From: Emticicia sp. C21
Lineage (GTDB): Bacteria > Bacteroidota > Bacteroidia > Cytophagales > Spirosomataceae
DNA length: 64,000 nucleotides
Reading direction: 5' to 3'
NCBI RefSeq assembly: GCF_003418935.1
Contig: NZ_QVMT01000001.1
Coordinates: 474,063 to 538,062 of the forward strand
Position 1 is the first letter of the stretch, and every line of letters begins with the position of its first letter. The position numbers and the translations under genes are program-made. The notes under the pieces are model-generated. The model saw only the letters and a program-made list of their open reading frames with translations, had not been told where the DNA came from and made no database searches. Below, piece after piece: positions 52,139 through 60,895 of the stretch.

Positions 52139-52990
52139 TTATTTTCTTCTACTATTGCTATTGCTAGCGTAAGTATTATAATATTTTTGTGCTTTTGGTA
52201 ATTTCTTTTGTAAATCGGCGATTCTATCTGAATCCGTAGGGTGAGTTGACAATAATTTCGGAGGTTTCGATGAATTTTTACCTGCCTCAGCCATTCTCTG
52301 CCAGAATGCTACCGCATTTTGTGGATCATAACCTGCCATAGCCATAAAAATCAAACCTAATTCATCAGCTTCCGATTCTTGTTTACGGCTATTAGGTAAT
52401 ACATAACCAAGGGTTGTACCTACGCCTAAAACTTGTCCAACCAGTTCCATCGTTTGTTGGTTTCCTGTGTATAAACCTGCTCCTACAGCACCTAATTGAG
52501 TAATTCCCTGTGCGGCCATTGCTTGACTCATACGTTCACGTCCGTGGCTTGCGATAGCGTGTGCTACCTCGTGGCCCATTACTACAGCAACCCCTGCTTC
52601 GTCTTTACAAATTGGCAAAATTCCTGTATAAAAACAAACCTTACCACCCGGCATACACCAGGCATTTACTTCCTTGCTTTGCACCAGTTTAAATTCCCAT
52701 TGGTAACCATTAATAATATCGCCCAGATTATTCTGAACCAGATAATTCTCTACCGCTGTCTTAATTCTATTCCCTACCCTTGCGATCATTTGGGCATCAC
52801 TACTACCAGCAGATACTACTTTTGAAGTATCCATAAAGCCTTTGTATTCGGCAAAGCTCATTTGAATCATTTGCTCATTCGAAACCAAACCTACAAATTG
52901 GTTGCGTCCGGTAAGTGGTACTTTCTGACAAGACCAGATTGTGGCGAACAATAAACAAGCAGCAACAGAAGATTTTAATAAGGTTTTCAT
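52139..52990 (-). CDS. M48-family lipoprotein metalloprotease
   Basis: The 283-residue protein has a lipobox ending at C21 (FATIWSC), so it is anchored in the envelope. The zinc motif is HEVAH (H140, E141, H144), with a third acidic ligand in ESEADELG. The organisation matches BepA/Oma1-like peptidases acting on outer-membrane or periplasmic substrates. The C-terminal region is basic and Asn/Ser-rich. It is monocistronic with a strong terminator. Confidence 0.9.
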   Translation of the reverse strand: MKTLLKSSVAACLLFATIWSCQKVPLTGRNQFVGLVSNEQMIQMSFAEYKGFMDTSKVVSAGSSDAQMIARVGNRIKTAVENYLVQNNLGDIINGYQWEFKLVQSKEVNAWCMPGGKVCFYTGILPICKDEAGVAVVMGHEVAHAIASHGRERMSQAMAAQGITQLGAVGAGLYTGNQQTMELVGQVLGVGTTLGYVLPNSRKQESEADELGLIFMAMAGYDPQNAVAFWQRMAEAGKNSSKPPKLLSTHPTDSDRIADLQKKLPKAQKYYNTYASNSNSRRK

Positions 52991-53122
52991 TGTATGTTAA
53001 ATTAAGTTCTCGATTTTTTTAGACGTAAATAGTTGGGAATATAACAGAATCACAAATATTTATTTTTCAGATAATGTCTAAAAAATCAGACCATTATCTG
53101 TGAGTGAAGGATAGAAATTACC

Positions 53123-53130
53123 TATTTTTG
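53123..53130 (+). promoter_or_regulatory. Candidate -7 box of the FAH-family gene
   Basis: TATTTTTG matches TAnnTTTG, 91 bases before the gene start. No clear -33 element. Confidence 0.35.
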
Positions 53131-53220
53131 TGAAATTTCTCGACTTTTGAGCGTTTCAAAAGTACATAAAAATTAAATAACTCAAATCGAAATCTGAACT
53201 TTAGATACTGCTTTTATCGT

Positions 53221-53847
53221 ATGAAAATCATCGCAATTGGCCGCAATTATGCAGAACATATCAAGGAATTAAACAATGAACGTCCTGACGAGCCTGTTAT
53301 ATTTACCAAACCAGATACCGCTATTCTGAAAGACGGTGAACCATTTTACTATCCTGATTTTTCGCAGGATATTCACCACGAGGTAGAAATATTGCTTAAA
53401 ATCAACAAAATGGGCAAAAATATTGAGGAAAAATTTGCCCACAAATATTATGACGAAGTGGGTATCGGTATAGATTTTACGGCAAGAGACATTCAATCAA
53501 AGTTGAAATCCAAAGGTCTACCCTGGGATTTAGCTAAAGGATTCAATGGTTCGGCTCCTATTTCAGATTTCGTTGCCAAATCAAAATTTGAAGACCTCAA
53601 GAATATAAACTTTCATTTAGATATAACAGACGCTAACGGTGAGACACAAACTCGTCAGCAGGGTAATACATCAATGATGCTTTTTTCATTTGATTCTATC
53701 ATTGCATTTGTATCCAGATACTTTACTTTAAAAACTGGTGATATTATTTTTACTGGTACACCGGCAGGTGTAGGCCCAGTAAAAGTAGGCGATAAACTAA
53801 CAGCCTTTATTGAAGGCACCCAAATGCTTGAGTTTGAAGTGAAGTAA
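53221..53847 (+). CDS. Fumarylacetoacetate hydrolase-family protein
   Basis: The 208-residue metalloenzyme of the FAH superfamily has the N-terminal KIIAIGRNYAEHIKEL, metal-ligand HHEVEI, IDFTARDIQ and GTPAGVGPV motifs. Relatives include acylpyruvases, oxaloacetate decarboxylases and 2-hydroxyhepta-2,4-dienedioate isomerases. The short form suggests acylpyruvase/oxaloacetate-decarboxylase type. It stands alone before the M23 gene. Confidence 0.9.
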   Translation: MKIIAIGRNYAEHIKELNNERPDEPVIFTKPDTAILKDGEPFYYPDFSQDIHHEVEILLKINKMGKNIEEKFAHKYYDEVGIGIDFTARDIQSKLKSKGLPWDLAKGFNGSAPISDFVAKSKFEDLKNINFHLDITDANGETQTRQQGNTSMMLFSFDSIIAFVSRYFTLKTGDIIFTGTPAGVGPVKVGDKLTAFIEGTQMLEFEVK

Positions 53848-54111
53848 CGCAATAAATTCGTTTAACGATTGTTCGCAAAATATAAATTAGCAGAAATGTA
53901 TCAAATTAAATAAACAGACATCTATTTGTCTGATAGACTTCTGCCATAATAATACCCTTGTGAAATCGCAAGACTGTGGAGGTTGATGCTACATTTTTCA
54001 TTTTTTAAGTGACTCGTCTTTTCTTTTTGTGATAACAATCTATGCAGAATAAAGTTTATTGATTCAATAAGGCATTGCTGCCCATATCCACCCAAACCCT
54101 TACTAAATTAC

Positions 54112-56169
54112 GTGAAGAATAATAAGGCTATGATTATTACAAGAGTTTTAAGTGCTATCTTATTGATTGTCTACTTAATCTCTGATACTTGTCTGAATCT
54201 CACTTATGCCCAGAAAGATGCCGGTCAAGCCAGAGACCCCTATCCGAAAGGATATTTTATGTTTCCGATACAACCGGGTAAACAGGCATCTCTTTCAGGA
54301 GGTTTCGGCGATTTACGTACTAATCACTTTCATGCAGGACTTGATATCCGTACAGGTGCCGTGGAGGGCTATAATGTGTATGCTGCAGCCGATGGCTATG
54401 TGTCGCGTATAAGAGTTATGCGTGGCGGTTATGGCAATGTTTTATATATTACCCACCCTAATGGATTCACCACTGTATATGGACACTTGAAAAACTATAA
54501 TCCTGTAATTGAAGACTATCTTCGCCGACGCGAATACAGCCAGAAAACCTGGGAGATAGAACTTACACCAGGTCCTAACGAATTGAAAGTCCGTAAAGGT
54601 GAGATTGTAGCTATTTCAGGTAATACGGGTGCATCGGGTGGCCCCCACCTGCATTTCGAAATTCGTGATGCTTTAGAAAATGCCATCAATCCTATGAAGT
54701 TTGGTTTTCCGGAAATTCAGGATTCACAGGCACCAGTCATAGAAAGAGTCATTCTGAAAACTCTGAATGCCTATTCACGTGTGAATGGTGAATTTGGGCG
54801 AGTATCAATGGCTCCTAAACGCTCCGCATCAGGAGATTATATTTTACCTAATATTGTAAAAGCCCAGGGCATTATCGGTTTAGAGCTCAATACTTACGAC
54901 CGTAGCCAAACCTCTCCATTCCGCATGGGAATCACCGCATTAGAGGTAGAAGTAGATGGCAAAAGCACTTACAAACTGAATCTGGAGAAAATGCCTTTTG
55001 ATGTTTCTAAAGACATCAATGTTCATATAGATTACGACATTTCTCGTTCTGATGGGGTACGTATCCAGAAATGCTATGTGGCGGATGGCAACCGTATTTC
55101 TGTTTATGAAACTGATAAAAACAAAGGCAAAATATATATTGGTGATAATCAATTGCATAGTGTATATGTAAAAGTGAAAGATACCTATGGTAACACTTCT
55201 GTTCTCACATTTTCCATTCAAGGTGAAGCATCTGCATTGCAGGAGAATGAAGGAGCAGTAGAATTAGCTGAAGAAAGTAACTTTACTGGTAATATCTCCA
55301 CTTCCATTACAGAAAACACACTGGCTATCAGAGCTAAAAATACCAGAACACCCTTTGCAGTTTTACAGAACAAAGGCGTACCAACTAAAGTACCTCTATC
55401 TTACATAAATAATAAAGAAGCTGTTTATCTCCATGATTTAAATAAAGGAGTAGCCGATTTCGCTCAGGTCGATAATAGTTCGGCTTTAATAGGAATCAAA
55501 AGAGAAATCTTGCCTCAAATAGGACAATTTTATACAGAACCTAATCTGCGGATAGATTTCAATAATGCGTTATATGATACGCTTTATCTTACAACCGGGT
55601 TAAGTGGAAATCGTTTAAGACTCAATACTGAAAAGATTCCATTGAAAGATATGATAACAGTACTATGGACCCCATCCGGGATTTCTATGTCTCCTAAAAC
55701 AGGAGTTTATGATATCAGTAAAGGGCGTTCTTATCTGGGTGGTGTATGGGTTGGGAGTGCGATACAGTTTAAAACCCGGTACTTAGGTGATTTTATGCTA
55801 ATTAATGACAGCGAAGCACCCTCTATTCGTCCGGCTCGTATCGATTCCACTTATCTGAGCTTTGTGATTTCTGATAATTTATCAGGTATAAAGGCTTTTA
55901 ATTGTTATGTGGATGGCGAATGGGTACTGATGGATTATGAATACAAAAATGGCAGAATCTGGTCTATCAAGCTTGATGAAGACAGAATGTTCAGTGGAGA
56001 TTTAAAATTAGAAATCGTAGATAATGTAGGCAACATAGGTACTTATCAGGTAAACATTGAGGAGTATCAAAGACAGCATAAACAAGTAAAAAAATCGAAG
56101 AAAAAACATGCACCTGCAAGTAGGAAATCCGGTTCCAGAAGTAAAAGCAAAAAATCAAGACGGCGTTGA
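54112..56169 (+). CDS. M23-family metallopeptidase
   Basis: The 685-residue exported peptidase has a signal-anchor-like N-terminus and an LytM domain at about 55-200. Its zinc ligands are H74 and D78 (HFHAGLDIR) and HLHFE (H179, H181), with H125 (VYGHL). A long region of beta-type sequence follows, and the C-terminus is extremely basic (KSKSKKSRRR). The GTG at 54112 gives a basic n-region; an ATG at 54130 is an alternative. It overlaps the next gene by 62 bases in another frame. Confidence 0.9.
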   Translation: MKNNKAMIITRVLSAILLIVYLISDTCLNLTYAQKDAGQARDPYPKGYFMFPIQPGKQASLSGGFGDLRTNHFHAGLDIRTGAVEGYNVYAAADGYVSRIRVMRGGYGNVLYITHPNGFTTVYGHLKNYNPVIEDYLRRREYSQKTWEIELTPGPNELKVRKGEIVAISGNTGASGGPHLHFEIRDALENAINPMKFGFPEIQDSQAPVIERVILKTLNAYSRVNGEFGRVSMAPKRSASGDYILPNIVKAQGIIGLELNTYDRSQTSPFRMGITALEVEVDGKSTYKLNLEKMPFDVSKDINVHIDYDISRSDGVRIQKCYVADGNRISVYETDKNKGKIYIGDNQLHSVYVKVKDTYGNTSVLTFSIQGEASALQENEGAVELAEESNFTGNISTSITENTLAIRAKNTRTPFAVLQNKGVPTKVPLSYINNKEAVYLHDLNKGVADFAQVDNSSALIGIKREILPQIGQFYTEPNLRIDFNNALYDTLYLTTGLSGNRLRLNTEKIPLKDMITVLWTPSGISMSPKTGVYDISKGRSYLGGVWVGSAIQFKTRYLGDFMLINDSEAPSIRPARIDSTYLSFVISDNLSGIKAFNCYVDGEWVLMDYEYKNGRIWSIKLDEDRMFSGDLKLEIVDNVGNIGTYQVNIEEYQRQHKQVKKSKKKHAPASRKSGSRSKSKKSRRR

Positions 56170-56557
56170 AATTGACCTGAGCGATTATAAAGGTCAAAAA
56201 ATAGTACTATTCTTTTATCCACAAGATGGCTCTCCCACTTGCACTGCAACAGCCTGTAATTTAAGAGATAATTACGAGGCGCTATTAGCTAAGGGCTATA
56301 AAGTATTGGGGATTAGTCCTGACGATGAAGCGAAGCATCAGAAATTTATAAAAAAATATAACTTACCCTTTGATTTATTAAGTGATCCTGATCATATAGT
56401 ATTAGAAAAATTTGGTTTATGGACAGAAAAAAAAATGTGGGGTCATGTACACATGGGCGTGCTCCGTACCACCTTTATTATTGATGAAAACGGAATTATT
56501 GAGGAAATTATCACAAAAGTTAAATCGAAAACCCACGCTGAGCAAGTGTTGAAATAA
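56108..56557 (+). CDS. bcp: Bcp-type peroxiredoxin
   Basis: The 149-residue thiol peroxidase has C45 as peroxidatic cysteine in SPTCTATAC and C50 as probable resolving cysteine, with R in the conserved MGVLRTTFIID motif. It reduces hydroperoxides using thioredoxin-like donors. Residues 1-20 (VGNPVPEVKAKNQDG) belong to the normal peroxiredoxin start, so its 62-base overlap with the M23 C-terminus is real dual coding rather than a mis-called start. Confidence 0.93.
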   Translation: MHLQVGNPVPEVKAKNQDGVEIDLSDYKGQKIVLFFYPQDGSPTCTATACNLRDNYEALLAKGYKVLGISPDDEAKHQKFIKKYNLPFDLLSDPDHIVLEKFGLWTEKKMWGHVHMGVLRTTFIIDENGIIEEIITKVKSKTHAEQVLK

Positions 56558-56595
56558 AATACACTGCCTTTTTCCTAAAGATATTTTATTCTTTT

Positions 56596-56628
56596 TTTGT
56601 GGCGCTAACTTCTAGTTAGCGCCACAAA
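56596..56628. repeat. Perfect 15-pair palindrome with three-base loop
   Basis: TTTGTGGCGCTAACT, TCT loop, AGTTAGCGCCACAAA. The shape matches the triloop hairpins of the 10.2 kb element (GAACTTCCAGTTC versus TAACTTCTAGTTA). It may also serve as the terminator of the peroxiredoxin gene, with T-runs on both sides. Confidence 0.75.
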
Positions 56629-56810
56629 TTCTTTTACAACAGATTTATCCCATATAAACGATTACCTCAACTTTTAATGAAATACTGGCAAAAACGGCCA
56701 TTTCTACCTATAAACCACAAGTTTAAAGCAACTCTTTATTTAAAAAGCAAGATGTATTATGTACTTTTGCAAAAATTAATACAAAACCACAATTTAATCA
56801 ATTTCTGAAC

Positions 56811-56818
56811 TACCTTTG
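56811..56818 (+). promoter_or_regulatory. Candidate -7 box of the transketolase genes
   Basis: TACCTTTG matches TAnnTTTG and lies 46 bases before the transketolase N-part. A second match, TACTTTTG, is at 56762-56769. No good -33 element is seen for either. Confidence 0.4.
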
Positions 56819-56856
56819 TATTAATTGTTTTTTTGACACTTAATAAATCTTTTTAA

Positions 56857-57729
56857 ATGCAAAACCAGGAACTACGAGCAATTGCGGTACAAGTACGCCG
56901 GGATATTGTTAGAATGGTGCATGCCTGCCAGTCCGGACACCCGGGAGGCTCTTTAGGTTGTACCGATTTATTTGTTGCACTCTATTTTCAACAAATGAAA
57001 ATTAACAACCGAAAAGGTAAAGACACCTATCTCTCTTTTAATATGGACGGAAAAGGTGAAGACTTATTTTTTCTTTCAAACGGACATATTTCGCCTGTAT
57101 TTTATTCAACCCTAGCTCGTAGAGGATATTTTGATGTAAAAGAATTATCAACATTCCGTAAAATTGATTCAAGATTACAAGGACACCCAACTACGCATGA
57201 GCACCTTCCAGGTATCCGTGTGGCGTCAGGTTCATTAGGTCAAGGGCTTTCGGTTGCTATCGGAGCAGCCTTAGCTAAACGCCTGAATGGAGATAAAAAC
57301 CTGGTGTATTGCCTGATGGGTGATGGTGAACAACAAGAAGGACAAGTATGGGAAGCCGCTCAGGCAGCACCTCACCACAAAACAGATAATCTGATTGCCA
57401 TAATAGATTTGAATGGTCAGCAGATTGATGGCCCAACTGAAAAGGTCATGAACAACCGCGATTTGAAAGCTAAATACAAAGCTTTCGGCTGGAATGTAAT
57501 GGAAATCAAAGATGGTAACGATATGGACCAGGTTGTTGCAGGATTACGTAAAGCCAAACGTCTGACAGGTAAAGGCCAACCAATTATGATACTCATGAAA
57601 ACCGAAATGGGAGCAGGAGTAGATTATATGATGGGTAGCCACAAATGGCATGGTGTTGCGCCTAATGACGAACAATTACAAACGGCATTGAATCAATTGG
57701 TTACTACTGGTACTATTGGGGATTATTAA
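56857..57729 (+). CDS. Transketolase, N-terminal (thiamine-binding) subunit
   Basis: This 290-residue half of a split transketolase carries the thiamine diphosphate site: HPGGSLGCTDLFVAL near residue 30, and the GDGxxQEG...N motif in LMGDGEQQEGQVWEAA. It ends before the pyrimidine-binding domain, which is encoded by the next gene 47 bases downstream. The two proteins form the enzyme that exchanges two-carbon units in the pentose phosphate pathway. Confidence 0.95.
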   Translation: MQNQELRAIAVQVRRDIVRMVHACQSGHPGGSLGCTDLFVALYFQQMKINNRKGKDTYLSFNMDGKGEDLFFLSNGHISPVFYSTLARRGYFDVKELSTFRKIDSRLQGHPTTHEHLPGIRVASGSLGQGLSVAIGAALAKRLNGDKNLVYCLMGDGEQQEGQVWEAAQAAPHHKTDNLIAIIDLNGQQIDGPTEKVMNNRDLKAKYKAFGWNVMEIKDGNDMDQVVAGLRKAKRLTGKGQPIMILMKTEMGAGVDYMMGSHKWHGVAPNDEQLQTALNQLVTTGTIGDY

Positions 57730-57776
57730 TCAATGCACCAAGGCAAATTATTTAACATTCAGACTAATCAGCGTTT

Positions 57777-58733
57777 ATGACAAAATACACATTCACCGAG
57801 AAAAAAGATACACGTTCAGGCTTTGGTGCGGGTATGACCGAATTGGGCAGAACAAACCCTAATGTAGTGACACTTTGCGCAGACCTTGTGGGTTCTTTGA
57901 AAATAGATACATTCATTAAAGAAAATCCTGAAAGATTTATCCAATGTGGTATTGCTGAAGCCAACATGATTGGTGTAGCTGCAGGGCTAACTATTGGAGG
58001 TAAAATTCCTTTTGCTACTACTTTTGCCAATTTCGGTTCAGGTAGAGTTTACGACCAGATCCGTCAGTCAGTAGCTTATTCAGATAAAAATGTAAAAATA
58101 GCGGTATCTCACGCAGGTCTGACTTTAGGGGAAGACGGTGCTACGCACCAGATTCTGGAAGATCTGGCTATGATGCGTGCCATGCCAAATATGACAGTTA
58201 TAAACCCTTGTGATTTCAATCAGACCAAAGCAGCTACAATTGCTGCTGCTAACTGGAAAGGGCCAATCTACTTACGTTTTGGCCGTCCGGTAGTGCCTGT
58301 TTTCACAGCCCCAGACCAGAAGTTTGAAATTGGTAAAGCATGGATGGTAAACGAAGGCAAAGACGTAACTATCGTTGCAACCGGCCACCTGGTATGGGAA
58401 GCTATTCAGGCTGCTGAAATTTTAGAAGCACAAGGCATTAGTGCCGAAATCCTAAATATTCATACCATTAAACCTTTAGACGAAAAAGCTATCTTAAAGA
58501 GCGTTCGTAAAACCAGATGTGTGGTTTCTTGTGAAGAACATCAGGCAAATGGTGGCTTAGGTGATGCAGTGGCGCAAACTTTAGCCAAGAATTTCTTAGC
58601 ACCACAAGAGTATATAGCTGTAGAAAATTCATTCGGCGAATCAGGTACACCTGCACAATTGATGGAGAAATATGGCCTTTCAGCAAAAAATATTGTTGAA
58701 AAATCATTAAAAGTGATTCAAAGAAAACAATAA
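57777..58733 (+). CDS. Transketolase, C-terminal subunit
   Basis: The 318-residue partner of the N-terminal subunit supplies the pyrimidine-binding and C-terminal domains: CGIAEANMIGVAAGLTIGG near 60, the GEDGATHQ loop, and RFGRPVVPVF. Together they equal a full transketolase in length. Split transketolases of this kind are usual in many Bacteroidota and archaea. It is followed by an inverted-repeat hairpin. Confidence 0.95.
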   Translation: MTKYTFTEKKDTRSGFGAGMTELGRTNPNVVTLCADLVGSLKIDTFIKENPERFIQCGIAEANMIGVAAGLTIGGKIPFATTFANFGSGRVYDQIRQSVAYSDKNVKIAVSHAGLTLGEDGATHQILEDLAMMRAMPNMTVINPCDFNQTKAATIAAANWKGPIYLRFGRPVVPVFTAPDQKFEIGKAWMVNEGKDVTIVATGHLVWEAIQAAEILEAQGISAEILNIHTIKPLDEKAILKSVRKTRCVVSCEEHQANGGLGDAVAQTLAKNFLAPQEYIAVENSFGESGTPAQLMEKYGLSAKNIVEKSLKVIQRKQ

Positions 58734-58773
58734 AATATATAGGTTGTTTTATAAATTTGAGGACTTTACCGCG

Positions 58774-58840
58774 CGACGTCCGCCTCATTCGAAGTTTCCG
58801 CTATTTTAACACGGAAATATTAAGAATGAGGCGAATGTCG
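58774..58840. repeat. Imperfect inverted repeat between transketolase and sigma genes
   Basis: The left arm (58774-58800) contains CGCCTCATTC and the right arm (58812-58840) its inverse GAATGAGGCG, with outer CGAC and TCG and inner TTTCCG and CGGAAA matches. No T-tract follows, so a repeat element or RNA structure is more likely than a simple terminator. Confidence 0.55.
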
Positions 58841-58885
58841 TTATAACGAAACAAATTCACATAAGTCAACCAATTTTTCTGTAAA

Positions 58886-59452
58886 ATGCAGATTTCAGAC
58901 CAAGAGTTAGTTAATTTAATATTAGACCCGGATAAACGTCGGAATGCGTTTGAGTTGCTGATAAAAAAGTATCAGCAGAAAATCTACTGGCATATCCGCA
59001 AAATGGTGATAGACCACGACGATGCCGACGATGTGGTGCAGGAAACTTTTATTAAGGTATGGCAGGGACTACAGAATTTCAGAGGCGATGCGCAATTGTA
59101 TACCTGGGTATACCGCATAGCTACCAACGAATCATTAAATTTTCTACAAAAGAAGCGTCGCCGTAACCATGTGCCTATCGAAACTGAATCAGAAGATAGC
59201 ATGGATTTACTGAATACGCTAGAGAGTTCAATTTCACAGGATTATATATCAGGCGATGAAATTCAGATAAAACTCCAGAAAGCGCTACTACAATTACCGG
59301 ATAAGCAGCGCTTAGTATTTAATATGAAATACTATGAAGACATGAAATATGAAGATATTGCCGAGATAACAGGCACTTCTGTGGGTGCATTGAAAGCATC
59401 ATATCACTTAGCTGTGAAAAAAATTGAAGATTTTTTAAATAAAGAAACCTAG
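58886..59452 (+). CDS. ECF RNA polymerase sigma factor
   Basis: The 188-residue ECF-type sigma factor has a sigma-2 region with DADDVVQETFIKVWQGL and YTWVYRIATNESLNFLQ, and a sigma-4 HTH with KYEDIAEITGTSVGALKASYH. It is followed by a membrane protein with anti-sigma topology and a Spy-like protein, so it probably responds to envelope stress. No promoter for it was identified. Confidence 0.93.
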   Translation: MQISDQELVNLILDPDKRRNAFELLIKKYQQKIYWHIRKMVIDHDDADDVVQETFIKVWQGLQNFRGDAQLYTWVYRIATNESLNFLQKKRRRNHVPIETESEDSMDLLNTLESSISQDYISGDEIQIKLQKALLQLPDKQRLVFNMKYYEDMKYEDIAEITGTSVGALKASYHLAVKKIEDFLNKET

Positions 59453-59557
59453 TTCTTTAAACCTTTTAGAAATTAACTTGTCAAAAAAACAATTAATAAG
59501 AAATTTTAAAAAGGCTTAAAAAGAGCAGGATAACACTACCAGGCTCTAAGTAATAGT

Positions 59558-60295
59558 ATGAAAGAGATAATCAAAATAGAAGAACTTCCTAAAATGAACA
59601 TATTCAAAGTACCCGAAGGTTACTTCGATACTTTGTATACGTCTATTCAGGAAAGAATCGCATTCTCTGAGGAGCCTGTAGTGAATTTTGGTAAAAAACA
59701 AAACTTTGCTGTTCCTGATAATTACTTCGATACACTTTCGTCAAGAATTATGAATCGGATTGCAGACCTTGAAAAACAGGAAATCAGATTGGAGAATTTG
59801 CCCAAAGTGAATGTTTTTAAAGTGCCGCAAGGCTATTTTGAAAATGCCGAAGAAAGCATCAGGGCAACTGTAAGAGTTGAGAGCATTGAACGCAAGAATA
59901 TTTTTGAAGTACCTGCCAGTTACTTTCACGAATTACCAGGTCGTATTTTAAGTAAAACGCAAGAAGAAACAAAAGTAATTAAAGTAAACTGGTGGCAGAA
60001 AGGAAGAACCATGTGGGCAGCGGCTGCGAGTATCGTATTGATAATTGGGTTAGGTTTATCTGTTCCGCTATTTAGCAAGTCAGATTCTGAATCGGCTATG
60101 GAGTCATTGAGTAAAGACGAAATTAGCAGCTATCTGGCAACCCAGGATTTAGGTTTACTTGAGTACGAGGCCATTACAACTAACACTTCTATTTTACCAA
60201 AAGAAGCAGAAACCAAAATTATAGATGACCTGAATATTAATAAAAAAGATATTTTAGAGCACCTTGAAAGTCAGGATTTAGAAGAAGATATATAG
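59558..60295 (+). CDS. Four-repeat FxVPxxYF membrane protein, probable anti-sigma factor
   Basis: The 245-residue protein has four N-terminal repeats built on FxVPxxYFxxL, at about residues 14-34, 49-69, 85-105 and 114-134, spaced about 30-36 residues. One transmembrane helix lies at 152-172, and an acidic tail of about 70 residues is probably periplasmic. The topology, and its place 105 bases after an ECF sigma gene, suit an anti-sigma factor with a novel cytosolic repeat, but no named domain is recognised. Confidence 0.65.
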   Translation: MKEIIKIEELPKMNIFKVPEGYFDTLYTSIQERIAFSEEPVVNFGKKQNFAVPDNYFDTLSSRIMNRIADLEKQEIRLENLPKVNVFKVPQGYFENAEESIRATVRVESIERKNIFEVPASYFHELPGRILSKTQEETKVIKVNWWQKGRTMWAAAASIVLIIGLGLSVPLFSKSDSESAMESLSKDEISSYLATQDLGLLEYEAITTNTSILPKEAETKIIDDLNINKKDILEHLESQDLEEDI

Positions 60296-60335
60296 TGTAC
60301 TGTGACCCATTACACACAAGATAAAACCAACAGTT

Positions 60336-60758
60336 ATGAAACAATTAATAATTATCATTTTAGCCATACCAATGTTTTCCTTCTCTCAAAACCGCCAGGG
60401 GTCAAGAGGCGAAAGATTCGAGAAGATACAAACTGCTAAGATTGGACTGATTACTGAAAATTTAAATCTTACTACAGAACAGGCACCGCAGTTCTGGTCG
60501 GTATATAATGAATACCAGGGTAAGAAATTTGATCTCAGAAGAAGTATCAAAAATACCTTAGATGAAACTAACGGGACAAGTGACGATAAAATCGTTGCAT
60601 CGCAACGTCAGGCGCTAGCTATCAGAAAAAAAGAGATAGAATTGGATGAAGAATATATGGCAAAATTGCTTAAAATAATTACGCCTAAACAGTATGCAGA
60701 GTTGAAACGCACTGAGCAGAGTTTCAACAAAAAATTGATAGAGAAGTTACGCGAATAG
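60336..60758 (+). CDS. Spy/CpxP-like periplasmic protein
   Basis: The 140-residue exported protein has a signal peptide (MKQLIIIILAIPMFSFSQ) and a helical Lys/Glu-rich body with an LTTEQAPQFW motif (residues 48-57) and ITPKQYAELKR near 112, the LTxxQ pattern of Spy/CpxP and related periplasmic chaperone proteins. It is the third gene of the sigma operon, 40 bases after the putative anti-sigma gene. Confidence 0.8.
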   Translation: MKQLIIIILAIPMFSFSQNRQGSRGERFEKIQTAKIGLITENLNLTTEQAPQFWSVYNEYQGKKFDLRRSIKNTLDETNGTSDDKIVASQRQALAIRKKEIELDEEYMAKLLKIITPKQYAELKRTEQSFNKKLIEKLRE

Positions 60759-60792
60759 TATAAAAAGGATGTAAAATCTGTATAATCATTAT

Positions 60793-60829
60793 AAAAAGGT
60801 CGGGAAGTACTTGCTTCCCGACCTTTTTT
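60793..60829. terminator. Terminator of the sigma operon
   Basis: AAAAAGGTCGGGAAG (60793-60807) pairs perfectly with CTTCCCGACCTTTTT around a six-base loop and ends in a T-run. Confidence 0.92.
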
Positions 60830-60836
60830 GTGTTCT

Positions 60837-60871
60837 TTTGTCTTACGCCGCATAAATTTTTATTAATTTTG
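60837..60871 (+). promoter_or_regulatory. Promoter of the alanine-type aminotransferase gene
   Basis: A -33 element TTTG (60837-60840) and a -7 box TAATTTTG (60864-60871), separated by 23 bases, lie 24 bases before the ATG at 60896. This is the best full match to the Bacteroidota consensus in the window, and it supports that ATG over an upstream TTG. Confidence 0.55.
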
Positions 60872-60895
60872 TATGAATTTTTATCCCATAAGCGT

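Noticed and set aside
60830-60895. TTG start of the aminotransferase
   Set aside because: It lies in the upstream terminator and before a good promoter; the ATG at 60896 gives the normal family N-terminus.
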